Counted from the stretch's first letter, positions 42,363 to 51,729 are shown. The stretch is 64,000 nucleotides of DNA from VXNE01 sp965206615 (GCA_965206615.1 CBDBKI010000004.1:1-64000); one strand, 5' to 3'. Translations and numbers: made by a program. The notes: generated from the sequence alone by a model not told the origin.

Positions 42363-42896
42363 GTGACGGAGGCTGACGGGCCGGAGGCAGCCGGGCCGGA
42401 GGCAGCCGGGCTGCACGGCCTGCACCCCGGCGCGCTACGCATGGCTCGTCTCGCTGGCGCGTTTCTCTTTCCGATGGCGATGATCGCGGGGACCGTCGGG
42501 GCCGGTCTGGGCGTCGCTCGCGCCGGCATCGGCTCGCCAACCGGCGTCCTGGTCGCCCTGCTCTGGCTGCTGTTCGTCGGTGTTCTCGGCTTCTTCTGCT
42601 TCGCCTGGCCAGGGCTCCGCCATCGGCGCATCGCGTATCGTCTGGACGAGGCCGGCCTGCAGATCCTGCGCGGGGTGGTGTGGCGCTCCCACGTCTTCGT
42701 CACGCGCTCGCGCGTGCAGCATACGGACGTCGTCGAGGGGCCGCTGCAACGCCGGTTCGGTGTCGCGACGCTCGTCGTTCACACTGCCGGGACCCGGCAC
42801 TCCGCGACCCGGCTCGGGGGAGTGGGTCGCGAGGAGGCGTTCCGTCTGCGGGACCTCCTGACCGACGGGTCTGCCGATACCCCAGCGCCGCCATGA
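42363..42896 (+). CDS. bPH2-domain membrane protein (YdbS-like)
   Basis: The 177-residue protein has two membrane helices (about residues 28-50 and 60-82) followed by a bacterial PH-like domain (bPH2): YRLDEAGLQILRGVVWRSHVFVTRSRVQHTDVVEGPLQRRFGVATLVVHTAG. This is the YdbS pattern. GTG 42363 is used. It overlaps the start of the next gene by 4 bp (ATGA) and the two proteins, like YdbS/YdbT, probably form one membrane complex of unknown function; in Bacillus they protect against bacteriocins. Confidence 0.85.
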   Translation: MTEADGPEAAGPEAAGLHGLHPGALRMARLAGAFLFPMAMIAGTVGAGLGVARAGIGSPTGVLVALLWLLFVGVLGFFCFAWPGLRHRRIAYRLDEAGLQILRGVVWRSHVFVTRSRVQHTDVVEGPLQRRFGVATLVVHTAGTRHSATRLGGVGREEAFRLRDLLTDGSADTPAPP

Positions 42897-44440
42897 GTGC
42901 GCAGGTGCACGGCGCCGTCCCGGATGTCGAGGGGCCATGGCTCCGGCTGCACCCGAGTTCCTGGCTGTTTCGCTCCCTGTCCCTGTCCGGCTACGCGCTG
43001 ACGATCCCGCTCCTGTTCCTGCTGCGCGATGTGGACGAGCGCTGGCTTTTGGCGTTGGGCATCGCAGGTGCTCTCTCGTTGTTGGTGGTGGGATATGCAG
43101 TACTGGCGCACCTGCGTTATCGCTATCGACTGGGACGGGAGGAGATGGTCGTCCGCGAGGGCGTGCTCGTGCGCAACGAACGTCGCATCCCGTATGGCCG
43201 TGTGCAGAACGTGGACTTCGCACGCAACCCCTTGCACCGGCTATTCGGCGTGACGGCGCTGCGGCTGGAGACGGCCAGTGGCGGTTCGCCGGAGGCCGTG
43301 ATGCGCGTGCTCTCGCTCGAATCGGCGGAGCAGGTTCGCGAGGCCGTGGAGGATGCGCGCGTGGGGCGGACCGAGCGGTCGGCCACCCCGGTGCACGCGG
43401 TCGACGGGGACGAGGAGACGCTGCTGGAACTGCCTCCGGCCGAGCTGGTCCGCTTCGGCCTGGTCAGCAACCAGGGACTGGTACTGGTGGGTGTCCTCCT
43501 GGCACTGGTCAACCGGTTCGTCGGCGTCGACTGGGAAGAGGTGGACTGGACGGGATTCGTCTGGAGCTCGCTTGGCCTGGAAGCGCAGGCGGCGGCCAAC
43601 GTCTGGTGGCCAGGTGCGCTGGCTGCCGTGGCGGTATTGGTGCTGATCCTCGGGGCGCTCTACGGGCTGTCGATCGCCCTCGCGTTCCTGCTCTTCCACG
43701 GCTTCCGGCTGAGTGCGGCGGACGATCGGCTGCGATCGGAGTTCGGTTCGCTCACCAGGATCGTGCAGATCACGCCGACGCGCCGTATCCAGCGCCTGCG
43801 CGTGCGGGATGGCGTGCTGCACCGGTGGCTGGGCCGCCAGGCCATCCGCATGGACATCGCCGGGGGTCTGCCGGAGCCGGGCAACATGCTGTCCGGATTG
43901 ACGGTCGGGCTGCGTCAATGGCTGGCGCCGCTCATCCCGGTGGATCGCGTGCCCAGGGTCCTCGCCCGGGCACTCCCCGATGTGGCCATCGCGGGCCGGG
44001 AGTGGCAACCCATCGACCGCCGGGCCGTGCGGCGCCGCCTTCGGCTACAGGCAACACTGGTGGTCGTGGCGGCGGTCGTCGGTGTCCTTGCGACTCCGTG
44101 GGCGCTCCTGTCCCTGGCGGGTCTGCCCCTGCTCGCCTGGCTTGCGCGGCGTTACGTGGCGTGTCGTTTCTACGCTGCCGGGGACGCGGCGCTGTTCTGG
44201 CGCCGCGGCTGGTGGAGGCGCGAACTGACCATCGTGCCGTACAGCAGGATGCAGGCGATCAAGGTCACCCAGTCGCCCTTCGACCGCCGCTACGGCATGG
44301 CCTGCCTGCGCGTCGATGCGGTCCTGGTCGTCGGCCGGCCGTACGCGATGCGCATACCGTATCTCCCGGTCGATACGGCCCAGGCGCTCGCCGCACGGCT
44401 CAACGGGGAAATGGCCGGGCGGTCCTTCGACTGGGCGTAG
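42893..44440 (+). CDS. Multi-bPH2-domain membrane protein (YdbT-like)
   Basis: The 515-residue protein holds three bPH2 modules separated by membrane helix pairs. Each module has the EGVLVRNERRIPYGRVQNVDFARNPLHRLFGV or SLTRIVQITPTRRIQRLRVRDG or RRELTIVPYSRMQAIKVTQSPFDRRYGMA type of motif. The layout is that of YdbT. ATG 42893 overlaps the previous stop. Both genes are cotranscribed and likely act together at the cytoplasmic membrane. Confidence 0.87.
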   Translation: MSAQVHGAVPDVEGPWLRLHPSSWLFRSLSLSGYALTIPLLFLLRDVDERWLLALGIAGALSLLVVGYAVLAHLRYRYRLGREEMVVREGVLVRNERRIPYGRVQNVDFARNPLHRLFGVTALRLETASGGSPEAVMRVLSLESAEQVREAVEDARVGRTERSATPVHAVDGDEETLLELPPAELVRFGLVSNQGLVLVGVLLALVNRFVGVDWEEVDWTGFVWSSLGLEAQAAANVWWPGALAAVAVLVLILGALYGLSIALAFLLFHGFRLSAADDRLRSEFGSLTRIVQITPTRRIQRLRVRDGVLHRWLGRQAIRMDIAGGLPEPGNMLSGLTVGLRQWLAPLIPVDRVPRVLARALPDVAIAGREWQPIDRRAVRRRLRLQATLVVVAAVVGVLATPWALLSLAGLPLLAWLARRYVACRFYAAGDAALFWRRGWWRRELTIVPYSRMQAIKVTQSPFDRRYGMACLRVDAVLVVGRPYAMRIPYLPVDTAQALAARLNGEMAGRSFDWA

Positions 44441-44610
44441 GCCCGGCTGGTCCGGGACGGCACCTTGGCGTGCGTCTGCAACGCAAACCTTGACATCCCT
44501 CCCTGAGCGGACCGAAATTGACTGCTCCACCCGAGTGCCAGGCGTTCTCGCCGAAGGTCCGGAACCCAACGTCCGTAGAAAGGTGGCCGACTGCCGCGCG
44601 AGGAGCCCTG

Positions 44611-45767
44611 ATGACCGACAACGACCGAGCCATGCGAGATCACGTGGCCACTCTGCCCGTCCCGGAGTTCGCCGAGGCTGCCTTCACCACACCCCCGCCT
44701 CTGCAGAACGCGCGCGTGGCCATCGTCACCAGTGCCGGCCTGTACCGCGAGGGAGCCGATCCGTTCGGGTTCAGCGATGTCCACTTCGAGACCATCCCCG
44801 CGACCGCGCGCGACCTGAAGCTTGGCCACGTGAGCCCGAACTTCGACCGCGCCGGCTTCGCCGCGGACCTGAACATCGTCTATCCCATCGATCGTCTGGA
44901 GGAACTCGCCGAGCGCGGCGCCATCGGGAGCGTCGCCGACTTCCACTATGCGTTCGCCGGCAATCAGCCGGACACGGTATCCGAGGTGCGCCTGGACACC
45001 GGTCCCGCCTGCGCCCGGAAACTGCGCGAAGACCGGGTGGACGTCGTCCTGCTGACACCTGTCTGACCCCTGTGTCCGCGTACGGTCTGTACGCTCGCCC
45101 ATGTGTTCGAGGCTGCCGGGCTCTCTACCGTCGTGATCGTGCCGATCCGGAACATCGCGGAACGCATGCGTCCGCCACGGGCGCTGTGTGTCGAGTTTCC
45201 GCTCGGTCTGCCGCTCGGCAAGCCGCGCGACGCCGGCTTTCAGCACCGCGTGCTCGACGCGGCCTTCGGGCTCCTTGGGAAGCCGGCGGGGCCCGTACTC
45301 GAGGACTTTCCCGAAGCCGTCAAGCCGGAGGATGCCGAACCACTGGTCTGCTCGCTGCCCCCGCGCTACGACCCGGATCTCCATCCCGCCGTCGACGAGG
45401 CGCAGGGGTTGCGCCACGCGTACGACCGAGCGGTGGCCAGGAACGGGCGCACCACGGTGGGCTCGCACGCGACCGCGGACGAGATCCCCGGCGCGATTGC
45501 GAAGTTCGCCAGGATCGCTGACGGCGAACCCTGGGACGAGGTGGGCCTCGACGGCTCGGCCGGCCGGGTCGGGCAGGAGATCAGGACGTACTACGAAGAG
45601 CTCGCCTGCGAACTCGCGGACGGCCCGGCAGGGACCCTGGGCCGCGGAGCGGTGGTTCTACGAGCAGACGGAGACGGGCAAGGTGCTGCTGGCAGCGCGC
45701 CGCAAGATGCAGCGAGGCGGGCGCGCCGCAACTGGCGTGGTTCCTGCTGTCGCCGGCGTCGCGGTAA
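44611..45767 (+). CDS. GrdB-like selenoprotein with in-frame UGA and two apparent frameshifts
   Basis: ATG 44611 (AGGAG 6 nt upstream) opens a frame that reaches TGA 45064 after 151 codons and then continues in the same frame. At the UGA the sequence is DVVLLTPV-U-PLCPRTV, the Sec-x-x-Cys motif of selenoprotein B of glycine/sarcosine/betaine and D-proline reductases. A SECIS-like hairpin follows. Near 45637 the natural sequence moves to the next frame (WAAERWFYEQTETGKVLLAARRKM) and near 45715 to the third (EAGAPQLAWFLLSPASR, stop TAA 45765). So the gene is decayed or contains two indel errors. The family handles C-N, C-S or C-Se bonds; the substrate is not known. Confidence 0.8.
45064..45094 (+). 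promoter_or_regulatory. Bacterial SECIS-like hairpin of the GrdB-like gene
   Basis: UGA, 11-nt spacer, stem GCGUAC (45078-45083), loop GGUCU (45084-45088), stem GUACGC (45089-45094). Six perfect pairs; the loop starts 17 nt after the UGA and its first two bases are G. The design matches the hairpins at 24376 and 59958. Confidence 0.82.
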
Positions 45768-45951
45768 TAGGGCGCAACCTTGGGTCGCGGCGCACCAAAG
45801 GCTGAGGGACATCCCGGCGGCCTACCGTGCCTGGAATTGCCTCGAGCTGCTAGACCAGGTCAGCTACAGCTTTAGGCTGGGGCCCCGGGGTAACCCAGGT
45901 GGGCCTCCCCGCCCTCGAGAGTCATAGCGACACTTGCGCACACGCTACCGC
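45768..45951. other. Intergenic region
   Basis: No gene was found. It separates the convergent selenoprotein and sulfotransferase-like genes. The CTGGGGCCCCGG sequence (45880-45891) is palindromic and may assist termination. Confidence 0.35.
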
Positions 45952-47202
45952 CTATCGCCAACGCATGAGACGACGCATGGCGTCACGGACCTCGCGTGCC
46001 CATCGACGAGCTCTAGCAACGTGTTTTCGCCGCGCGGCGAGCTGCAAATGGTGGCTGTACAGGATTTGCACCAGAATGCCCAGCATGCGGTCGGTATCGA
46101 TGACACCGCTGGACGCTTTCGTGGAGTCAGCCGACAGCTCGGGTTGCCCGCGAACCCTCAGGAGCGTGTTTAGCCGCGCTCGATCGTCCGACATCGTTTC
46201 GCTGATCGCATCCAGATCGCTCTGCGACGGCAAGAGCCCAACAAACCACTCCTGGATGTCGAAGCCAAAGTCAACGTGCTCCGGATCGACAAAGTCGTCG
46301 AATGCCTCTGGCAAGACACGCCCAGGCTGCCGGTCGTTGAAGAACGCTCTCAGCAGTTCCTCCTCGGCCGAAGGGCGAGCATTCTCGTACACTCGCCGCA
46401 CGTCGATGTGGTCGAGCCCCACCGCGTGGAGAAAGTCGCCTACCACGTCTTCTGTCGCATCAAAGTTCCGGAGTAAGAAACGAGGGCCGAAGGCTTCATC
46501 GAACGGCAGGAGCTTGTCGGCGAATCGTCGGGCGAAGTGACCTGGATTCGCGTTGAAGGGAACGACGCGGCCGGGAGCGGCCTTGTGCTTTAACGCCCAT
46601 TGTGCGTATGCGGATTGCGCATAGGCCGGATGCCTTCGGACATAGGCTACGACCACCACTTCCACTCCGGCAGTCTCGACTTCCTGCAACAGGGGTATCA
46701 GGTGCTCAAAGACCTCGTGGAAGTACTCGTTAGACACGATTGCCGTGTGAACCCCTGACCGCCGGGCCACTGACCTTGTGACGACATCGACGAACTGCCT
46801 GGAGAACGCCTTCCAGTCGGCTTCCCGTAGGAACTGGTACGGCGGATCGGCATGCTGCCATCGGTATGCTTGCACCGGTGCGAAGTCCAGCGTCCAACCC
46901 CAATACTCGACTCCGTGGCGCTCCAACTGCGACCGGGAATGGCGCAGGGAAGCCTGGATAGCCGATGAGCCGGTTTTGCCGGGGCCGATGTGGACAACCA
47001 GCCGTTGCCTTGCCACGCCGGAGGACGCCCTCTCCTGTTCGTCCCCGGAGGCGATATCGCCCCCAAGGCGGCGCCCGACCAAAGCGGGATCTCGGTCGTG
47101 ATCGGACACCCTACGAGGACTTCCATTGATGGGCCGGCTGGAGTGTGGATAATATACCACCCTGGCGCATGAATTGAGGCGCTTACGCCACTCTGCGTAC
47201 AC
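45952..47202 (-). CDS. Sulfotransferase-like protein
   Basis: The protein has an N-terminal 5'-phosphosulfate-binding-type loop, RLVVHIGPGKTGSSAIQASLRH, then RLGVEYWGWT-like strand HGVEYWGWTLD and the second PAPS element HTAIVSNEYFHE with VVVAYVRRHPAYAQSAYAQWA (3'-phosphate-binding R and S). This is the pattern of bacterial sulfotransferase-like proteins that modify cell-surface glycans. ATG 47202 gives 416 residues; GTG 47109 would drop 31 arginine-rich ones. A C-terminal basic tail (KHVARARRWAREV) follows. cysQ at 39458 could clear its PAP product. Confidence 0.75.
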   Translation of the reverse strand: MYAEWRKRLNSCARVVYYPHSSRPINGSPRRVSDHDRDPALVGRRLGGDIASGDEQERASSGVARQRLVVHIGPGKTGSSAIQASLRHSRSQLERHGVEYWGWTLDFAPVQAYRWQHADPPYQFLREADWKAFSRQFVDVVTRSVARRSGVHTAIVSNEYFHEVFEHLIPLLQEVETAGVEVVVVAYVRRHPAYAQSAYAQWALKHKAAPGRVVPFNANPGHFARRFADKLLPFDEAFGPRFLLRNFDATEDVVGDFLHAVGLDHIDVRRVYENARPSAEEELLRAFFNDRQPGRVLPEAFDDFVDPEHVDFGFDIQEWFVGLLPSQSDLDAISETMSDDRARLNTLLRVRGQPELSADSTKASSGVIDTDRMLGILVQILYSHHLQLAARRKHVARARRWAREVRDAMRRLMRWR

Positions 47203-47320
47203 GGGCTGAGGTGTCCGGTCAGGCCAGGTCCAGGTGAGACCCGCGAAGCGCGGAAGGGCAAGGTGAGTCGTCGACCACCGTCGGGTCGACGCCGTTCAGG
47301 TCGAAGGGGACCCGGTCACA

Positions 47321-48688
47321 TTAACCCGCCTCAGCCAGCAACGCCTCGAGCCTGGGCATCGCCTGCAGGAACGGCGTCGGGTCGATTTCCGGCAGATCCT
47401 CCTCCCCCGGCGCCGGGGTGAAGCCGTCGAGCCGTGAGTTGCGCAGCCATGCCGCGAGGTCCTCGTTCATCATCCACTGCACCAGGTTCGTCGTGTTGGC
47501 GAGCGTGGTACGCAGGAAGTCGAGGTGGGTGTCGGGATGCGGCACGGGCGTGCAGATGCCGTTCTTCTCCGCTTCGTCCGCAACCGTCGCTTCGACGTGC
47601 GCGGTGAACGCCGCACTGAAGACCTGCTGGCAGCTTCTGAGCGCCTGCAGCGTGATGACGTCGCGGTTGAACACGGGTACCGCGAGGCGCCGTGCCAGGC
47701 CGTCGGCGGCGCAGTGGACGTGCAGCGTCTCGGTGGAAGTAGGAACCGTCCCGTCTTCGAGCAGGATCGTGTCCGGTTCGATCCGGCGCACGTGGCCGAG
47801 GCGCACGACGTTCCCGATGCGGCGGAGTTGTTCGAGCTCGGCCTGCGTGACGGTGGCGCAGCGGTACATCGTCGGGCGCACGTCGGGGTCGAGTCGGAGC
47901 AGCTGGCCCGCCGCGTTGACGCGCTCGAATAGATCGTCAACGTCCCGGGCTTCGGCAATGGCCCGCATCTGCTGCTCGAGTCCCTGGATGATGCGGTCGG
48001 CGAATGGGCCCCCGGGCTGGATGTTCGCGCGGTCCAGGATCCATGAGTCGCGGGGCATGATCCAGGCGATGGAGTCGGGCGCGACACCGTGGGCGAGCAG
48101 GAAGAGACATGCGTCCATGCCCGTCTTGCCGGCCCCGACCACGACGTGGCGCTCGAAGTGTCCCGCGAGGCGCGGCAGGTCGTTCAGTGGTGCGCAGTGG
48201 ACGCCGTCGGCCACCTCGAAGGGCGGCGCGGAGACGGCGGGGATCGTGACGTCCATGTAGGTAGCGTCCACGACCTTGGCGCCGGACGCTTCGTACTCGT
48301 CGCCGGACAGGAGCGAGGCGAATCGCCCAGCGCCCCGGTATTCGCACAACGGGAAGTAGCGCACCCGGCCCGACGGCAGGAACTGGCGCTGCATGACGTG
48401 CCCGAAATAGGCGCACACCTCGCTGTTCGTGGCGAGTTCGTACAGACCCTTGTTCCATCCCTGGGTGTCGATCGTGTTGTTGCCCAGTTGCAGGGAATTG
48501 ACGCCGTAGAACGACGAGGGCTGGTGCAGGCGCACGAAGGGATAGGCGTCGTTCCAGTGTCCCCCCGGCTGGTGGCGCCTGTCGACCATGACCACGGTCG
48601 CTTCGGTTTCGGTGACCAGCACGTCGGTGAACGCCATGCCCATGGCGCCGCTGCCGACCACCAGGTAGTCCGCCTCGAGTCGTTCCAT
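47321..48688 (-). CDS. FAD/NAD(P)-binding oxidoreductase
   Basis: The 455-residue flavoprotein has an N-terminal Rossmann motif DYLVVGSGAMGMAF and a second one at VVVGAGKTGMDACLFLL, about 210 residues on, so it binds FAD and probably NAD(P). The HQPGGHWNDAYPFVRLHQPSSFYGVNS motif resembles flavin-containing and Baeyer-Villiger-type monooxygenases, though the BVMO fingerprint is not complete. ATG 48688 has AGGAAACCG upstream; ATG 48733 is an alternative. Substrate unknown. Divergent from panE by 140 bp. Confidence 0.85.
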   Translation of the reverse strand: MERLEADYLVVGSGAMGMAFTDVLVTETEATVVMVDRRHQPGGHWNDAYPFVRLHQPSSFYGVNSLQLGNNTIDTQGWNKGLYELATNSEVCAYFGHVMQRQFLPSGRVRYFPLCEYRGAGRFASLLSGDEYEASGAKVVDATYMDVTIPAVSAPPFEVADGVHCAPLNDLPRLAGHFERHVVVGAGKTGMDACLFLLAHGVAPDSIAWIMPRDSWILDRANIQPGGPFADRIIQGLEQQMRAIAEARDVDDLFERVNAAGQLLRLDPDVRPTMYRCATVTQAELEQLRRIGNVVRLGHVRRIEPDTILLEDGTVPTSTETLHVHCAADGLARRLAVPVFNRDVITLQALRSCQQVFSAAFTAHVEATVADEAEKNGICTPVPHPDTHLDFLRTTLANTTNLVQWMMNEDLAAWLRNSRLDGFTPAPGEEDLPEIDPTPFLQAMPRLEALLAEAG

Positions 48689-48828
48689 CGGTTTCCTGTC
48701 CACTCCGGCCTTGAAGGCGCGCAATGAAACCACGAAACGCCGCCGGGGCGCGTCCGCATCATAGGAACGGCCGCCGCTCGGGGAGCATAACGATTTAGAA
48801 TCCCGCCGAACGGGAGGGGAGCGTCAGT

Positions 48829-49833
48829 TTGCGATTCATCATCTACGGGGCCGGCGGCATCGGCGGCACCATCGGGGCACGTCTGTTCCTCACCGGTCAT
48901 GACGTGTTGCTGATCGCCCGCGGGGCTCATCTCGACGCGCTGCGTGCCGAGGGCATGCGTTTCATCACGGCGACGCGGGATGAGCGGTTGCGTATTCCGG
49001 CGGTCGGACATCCGCGCGACGCAGCGATCGACGACGGCGATGCCGTGATCCTCTGCGTGAAGGGCCAGCAGACCGAGGACGCGCTACGGGACCTGTATGA
49101 GGCCGCCGGAGACGATGTCCCTGTGGTGTGCGCCCAGAACGGCGTGGTCAACGAGCGCATCGCCCTGCGGCGTTTCCGGCGCGTGTACGGGATGGTGGTG
49201 TTCCTGCCCGGCGAGCACATGGAGCCCGGCGAGATCGTCAACACGGCCGAGGGCCCGGCGGGTATCCTCGATGTCGGGTGCTACCCGTCGGGCGTGGACG
49301 ACGTGGCCGTTGCGGTCGCCCGGGCGGTCACGGACGCCGGCTTCAGCGCGCTGCCGGATCCCGTCATCATGCGCCAGAAGTACGCAAAGCTCCTGGCAAA
49401 CCTCGGCAATGCCCTGCAGGCGGCGTGTGACGGGATCTCACCGGAGATCATGCGAGAGCTGCGGCACGAAGCCCTGGCCTGCTACCAAGCGGCCGGCATC
49501 GACTGCGCGACGGCGGAGGAGACCCGAACGCGGCGGGCGGAGGGCATTCGCTCGGCGCCGATACCGGGCCGGATGCGTCCCGGCGGCTCGTCCTGGCAGA
49601 GCATCAAGCGAGGGACGGGCAACATCGAGGCGGACTACCTCAACGGAGAGATCGTGCAGCTCGGAAGGCTGCACGGAGTCCCGACGCCAGCAAACGCCGT
49701 GCTGCAACGCATCGGCAACCGGCTGGCGCGGGAAGGTCTGCCGGTCGGCAGTTACACGGAGGAAACACTCACGGAGATGATCGAGGCGGAACGCGGGCGA
49801 AGCTCGGATGGCGCCAAAAGGGCGAGCCTGTAG
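48829..49833 (+). CDS. panE: 2-dehydropantoate 2-reductase family protein
   Basis: The 334-residue protein starts MRFIIYGAGGIGGTIGARLFLTGHDVLLIAR, the NADP-binding Rossmann of ketopantoate reductase (PanE/ApbA). ILCVKGQQTEDAL with the catalytic Lys is present, then QNGVVNE and the C-terminal domain with KYAKLLANLGNALQAACDG and GRMRPGGSSWQS. It may not be the pantothenate enzyme, because such PanE-like proteins act on other 2-keto acids too. TTG 48829 follows GGAGGGGAGCG. A partial copy of its middle section is at 50745. Confidence 0.85.
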   Translation: MRFIIYGAGGIGGTIGARLFLTGHDVLLIARGAHLDALRAEGMRFITATRDERLRIPAVGHPRDAAIDDGDAVILCVKGQQTEDALRDLYEAAGDDVPVVCAQNGVVNERIALRRFRRVYGMVVFLPGEHMEPGEIVNTAEGPAGILDVGCYPSGVDDVAVAVARAVTDAGFSALPDPVIMRQKYAKLLANLGNALQAACDGISPEIMRELRHEALACYQAAGIDCATAEETRTRRAEGIRSAPIPGRMRPGGSSWQSIKRGTGNIEADYLNGEIVQLGRLHGVPTPANAVLQRIGNRLAREGLPVGSYTEETLTEMIEAERGRSSDGAKRASL

Positions 49834-49932
49834 GGGCGACCCTTGTGGTCGCCCGTCCCCGACCCCTGTGGTCGCCCGTCTCGCGGGCCTGCGCAAATCG
49901 GACACGGGCCGCCACAAGGGCGGCCCCTACAC
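49830..49932. repeat. Dispersed palindromic (REP-like) repeats
   Basis: Several units of the form GTAGGGGCGACCCTTGTGGTCGCCC and the reversed GGCCGCCACAAGGGCGGCCCCTAC lie back to back between panE and the convergent vapC. Confidence 0.65.
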
Positions 49933-49959
49933 CTGGCGGGGCGTCAGACGCCCCGTTGC

Positions 49960-50352
49960 CTATTCGGCAACCACCGTCACATCGGTCATCGAGAAATCCA
50001 GGCCCTTGAACAGCAGCGGCTCACCCTCCGTCCTCGCCAGGGCGTAGGGGAAGCAGTCTCCGAAGTTGAGGCCGGCGGGGTGACGCCCTTTCCCGTAGGC
50101 GCGAAACGCATTTCGGGCGGCGTGGGCCTGATCCGTGTCGACCGCAACGAGTTCGATCCCGGCCTTTGCGATGAACAGGTCGAGGTCCCGTACACCGTCC
50201 GCCCCGTATCGTGTCTCGATGACCATCGAGGCCTCTACGAACGACACGACAGACAGGGCGCGTCTCTCGGCGGCTTCAATGGCCCTGTTGAACTCTGCTC
50301 GTTCGGGCTCGTCCTGAAGAATTGCGATCAGCGCCGAAGTGTCAATCACCAT
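49960..50352 (-). CDS. vapC: VapC-type PIN-domain toxin
   Basis: The 130-residue PIN nuclease has the acidic residues in MVIDTSALIAILQDEPE, SFVEASMVIETRYG, VAVDTDQAHAARNAFRAYGKGRHPAGLNFGDCFPYALA, the layout of VapC. The catalytic Asp in NFGDCF and the first DTSA are intact. It overlaps the antitoxin stop by one base (TGATG). The system lies between panE and its partial copy. VapC toxins cleave tRNA or rRNA. Confidence 0.93.
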   Translation of the reverse strand: MVIDTSALIAILQDEPERAEFNRAIEAAERRALSVVSFVEASMVIETRYGADGVRDLDLFIAKAGIELVAVDTDQAHAARNAFRAYGKGRHPAGLNFGDCFPYALARTEGEPLLFKGLDFSMTDVTVVAE

Positions 50353-50606
50353 CAGGCGGGTAACCCGCCTTCGTCGTAACCGAGAATGTCCTCGACTGTC
50401 CGGTCATCAAGGACCGGCAGAGACGCGCAGTGCAGGGCGATCTCGTCAAGCTCCTCGGCGAGGTTCCTGCCGGCGTGTTCTCGATGAATGCGTTCCAGCC
50501 GGTCCTGCAATGCCCTGGTAACTGCCTCGGTCTTTGTCTCTCCGGTCAGCCTGGCCACTGTCGCCGCCAGTTCCTCGGTCCTTCGGTTCCGGATGTTCAA
50601 GGCCAT
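50352..50606 (-). CDS. vapB: VapB-type antitoxin (PSK family)
   Basis: The 84-residue protein begins MALNIRNRRTEELAATVARLTGETKTEAVTRALQDRL, a short helical DNA-binding segment of the PSK/RHH type, followed by the toxin-binding helix RNLAEELDEIALHCASLPVLDDRTVEDILGYDEGGLP. It would bind and block VapC and repress the operon. Upstream (50607-50645) a TACAAT box reads on the minus strand (50638-50643) and may be the promoter. Confidence 0.9.
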   Translation of the reverse strand: MALNIRNRRTEELAATVARLTGETKTEAVTRALQDRLERIHREHAGRNLAEELDEIALHCASLPVLDDRTVEDILGYDEGGLPA

Positions 50607-50744
50607 GGCGTTTCATTACATGTACACACCATGCTGCATTGTAGCATTGCCGCGATCGCGTCCATCTGGCGCGGAGCCCCACACCACGCCCGTCGAGCCC
50701 GTGATCCCCGCCATGATGCCGGCGACGACGCGCGCGTCCGAACG

Positions 50745-51036
50745 CGTCAACACGGCGGAAGACCCGGCGGGCATCCTCGATGTCGGGTGCTACCCCTCGG
50801 GCGTCGACGAGGTGGCCATGGCGGTCGCTTGGGCGATCACGGACGCCGGCTTCAGCGCCCTGCCGGACCCCGTCATCATGCGTCAGAAATACGCGAAGCT
50901 GCTCGCGAACCTCGGCAACGCCCTGCAGGCGGCGTGCGACGGCAGCTCGCGGGAGATCATGCGGAGGATGCGGGAGGAAGCTCTCGCGTGCTACCAGGCG
51001 GCCGGGATCGACTGCGCGAGCGTGGAAGCGGGGTGA
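50745..51036 (+). pseudogene. Partial panE copy
   Basis: The segment VNTAEDPAGILDVGCYPSGVDEVAMAV through IDCASVEAG repeats about 97 residues from the middle of the panE protein (residues about 138-232) with near-identical bases, then stops at TGA 51034. Start and C-terminus are missing. It lies just beyond the vapBC genes, so this fragment and the complete panE flank the toxin-antitoxin pair in the same orientation, as after a local duplication or insertion. Confidence 0.85.
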
Positions 51037-51167
51037 TGAGCGCAAATGGCGATGTCAGTCGAGGGACGGGCGAAGAAGGGTGACGACGTCGTAGACCGGG
51101 ATTCCGGCAGGGACGCATCGATTGGCGAAGCCGGCTAGTCGAAAGGCGCTCGGAGAGCGGACTCCCG

Positions 51168-51563
51168 CTAGAGTGTTTCTCGACCGGCCTCTGCGATCTG
51201 CTGGTCGACTTCCCCTGGAGCCCCGCTCACCCCAATCGCTCCGATCACCTTGTTCCCCGCGCGCAGCGGCAGCGCGCCCCTGGCCACCATGAGACGGCCG
51301 CCCCTCATGATGCTCGCGGCGCGGAACCAATTCTCGTCCTTGGCCCACTCGAGCTCGGCGCCGCTTTGTGTGGTAATCGGCGACGTATAGGCGAGACCGT
51401 ATGCGAAGTCGAAGTGTAAGGCGCGCGCTCCGTCCATGCGGCTGACAGCCGATATCTCCCCGGCGCTATCAACCACGACAACGGTAACCGCCTCTCCGAG
51501 CTCTTTGCTTTTCGCAATCGCCCCACCGAGCACTTTCTGCGCCTGATCGGCTGTGATGGACAT
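51168..51563 (-). CDS. HbpS/GlcG-type heme-binding family protein
   Basis: The 131-residue protein matches the GlcG/HbpS-like fold (DUF336): MSITADQAQKVLGGAIAKSKELG, TVVVVDSAGEISAVSRMDGA, a middle with GGRLMVARGALPLR and VIGAIGVSGAPGEVDQQIAEAG. Proteins of this group bind heme or cofactors and often accompany oxidoreductases. Here it precedes nothing on its strand for 130 bp. No signal peptide. The ligand is not evident. Confidence 0.85.
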   Translation of the reverse strand: MSITADQAQKVLGGAIAKSKELGEAVTVVVVDSAGEISAVSRMDGARALHFDFAYGLAYTSPITTQSGAELEWAKDENWFRAASIMRGGRLMVARGALPLRAGNKVIGAIGVSGAPGEVDQQIAEAGRETL

Positions 51564-51729
51564 GGTGGTTTCCCCTGTTGGACGGGCGGCCAGTTAGCCA
51601 ACAAATGTGACGCCGTAGGAGCGGACGAATGGCGGTGGAATTTTTCGCCAGTGCAACGCGCGATGCTTGCCGGTAATGCCTCGGCCGACGCTGGCATCGG
51701 TGGGGCGGGTCTTGAGATCGCTCACGACG

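Noticed and set aside
45188..45805. Independent gene in the second frame of the selenoprotein region
   Set aside because: Only about 26 of its residues (WAAERWFYEQTETG to RKMQRGG) look natural, and they continue the selenoprotein after a frameshift.
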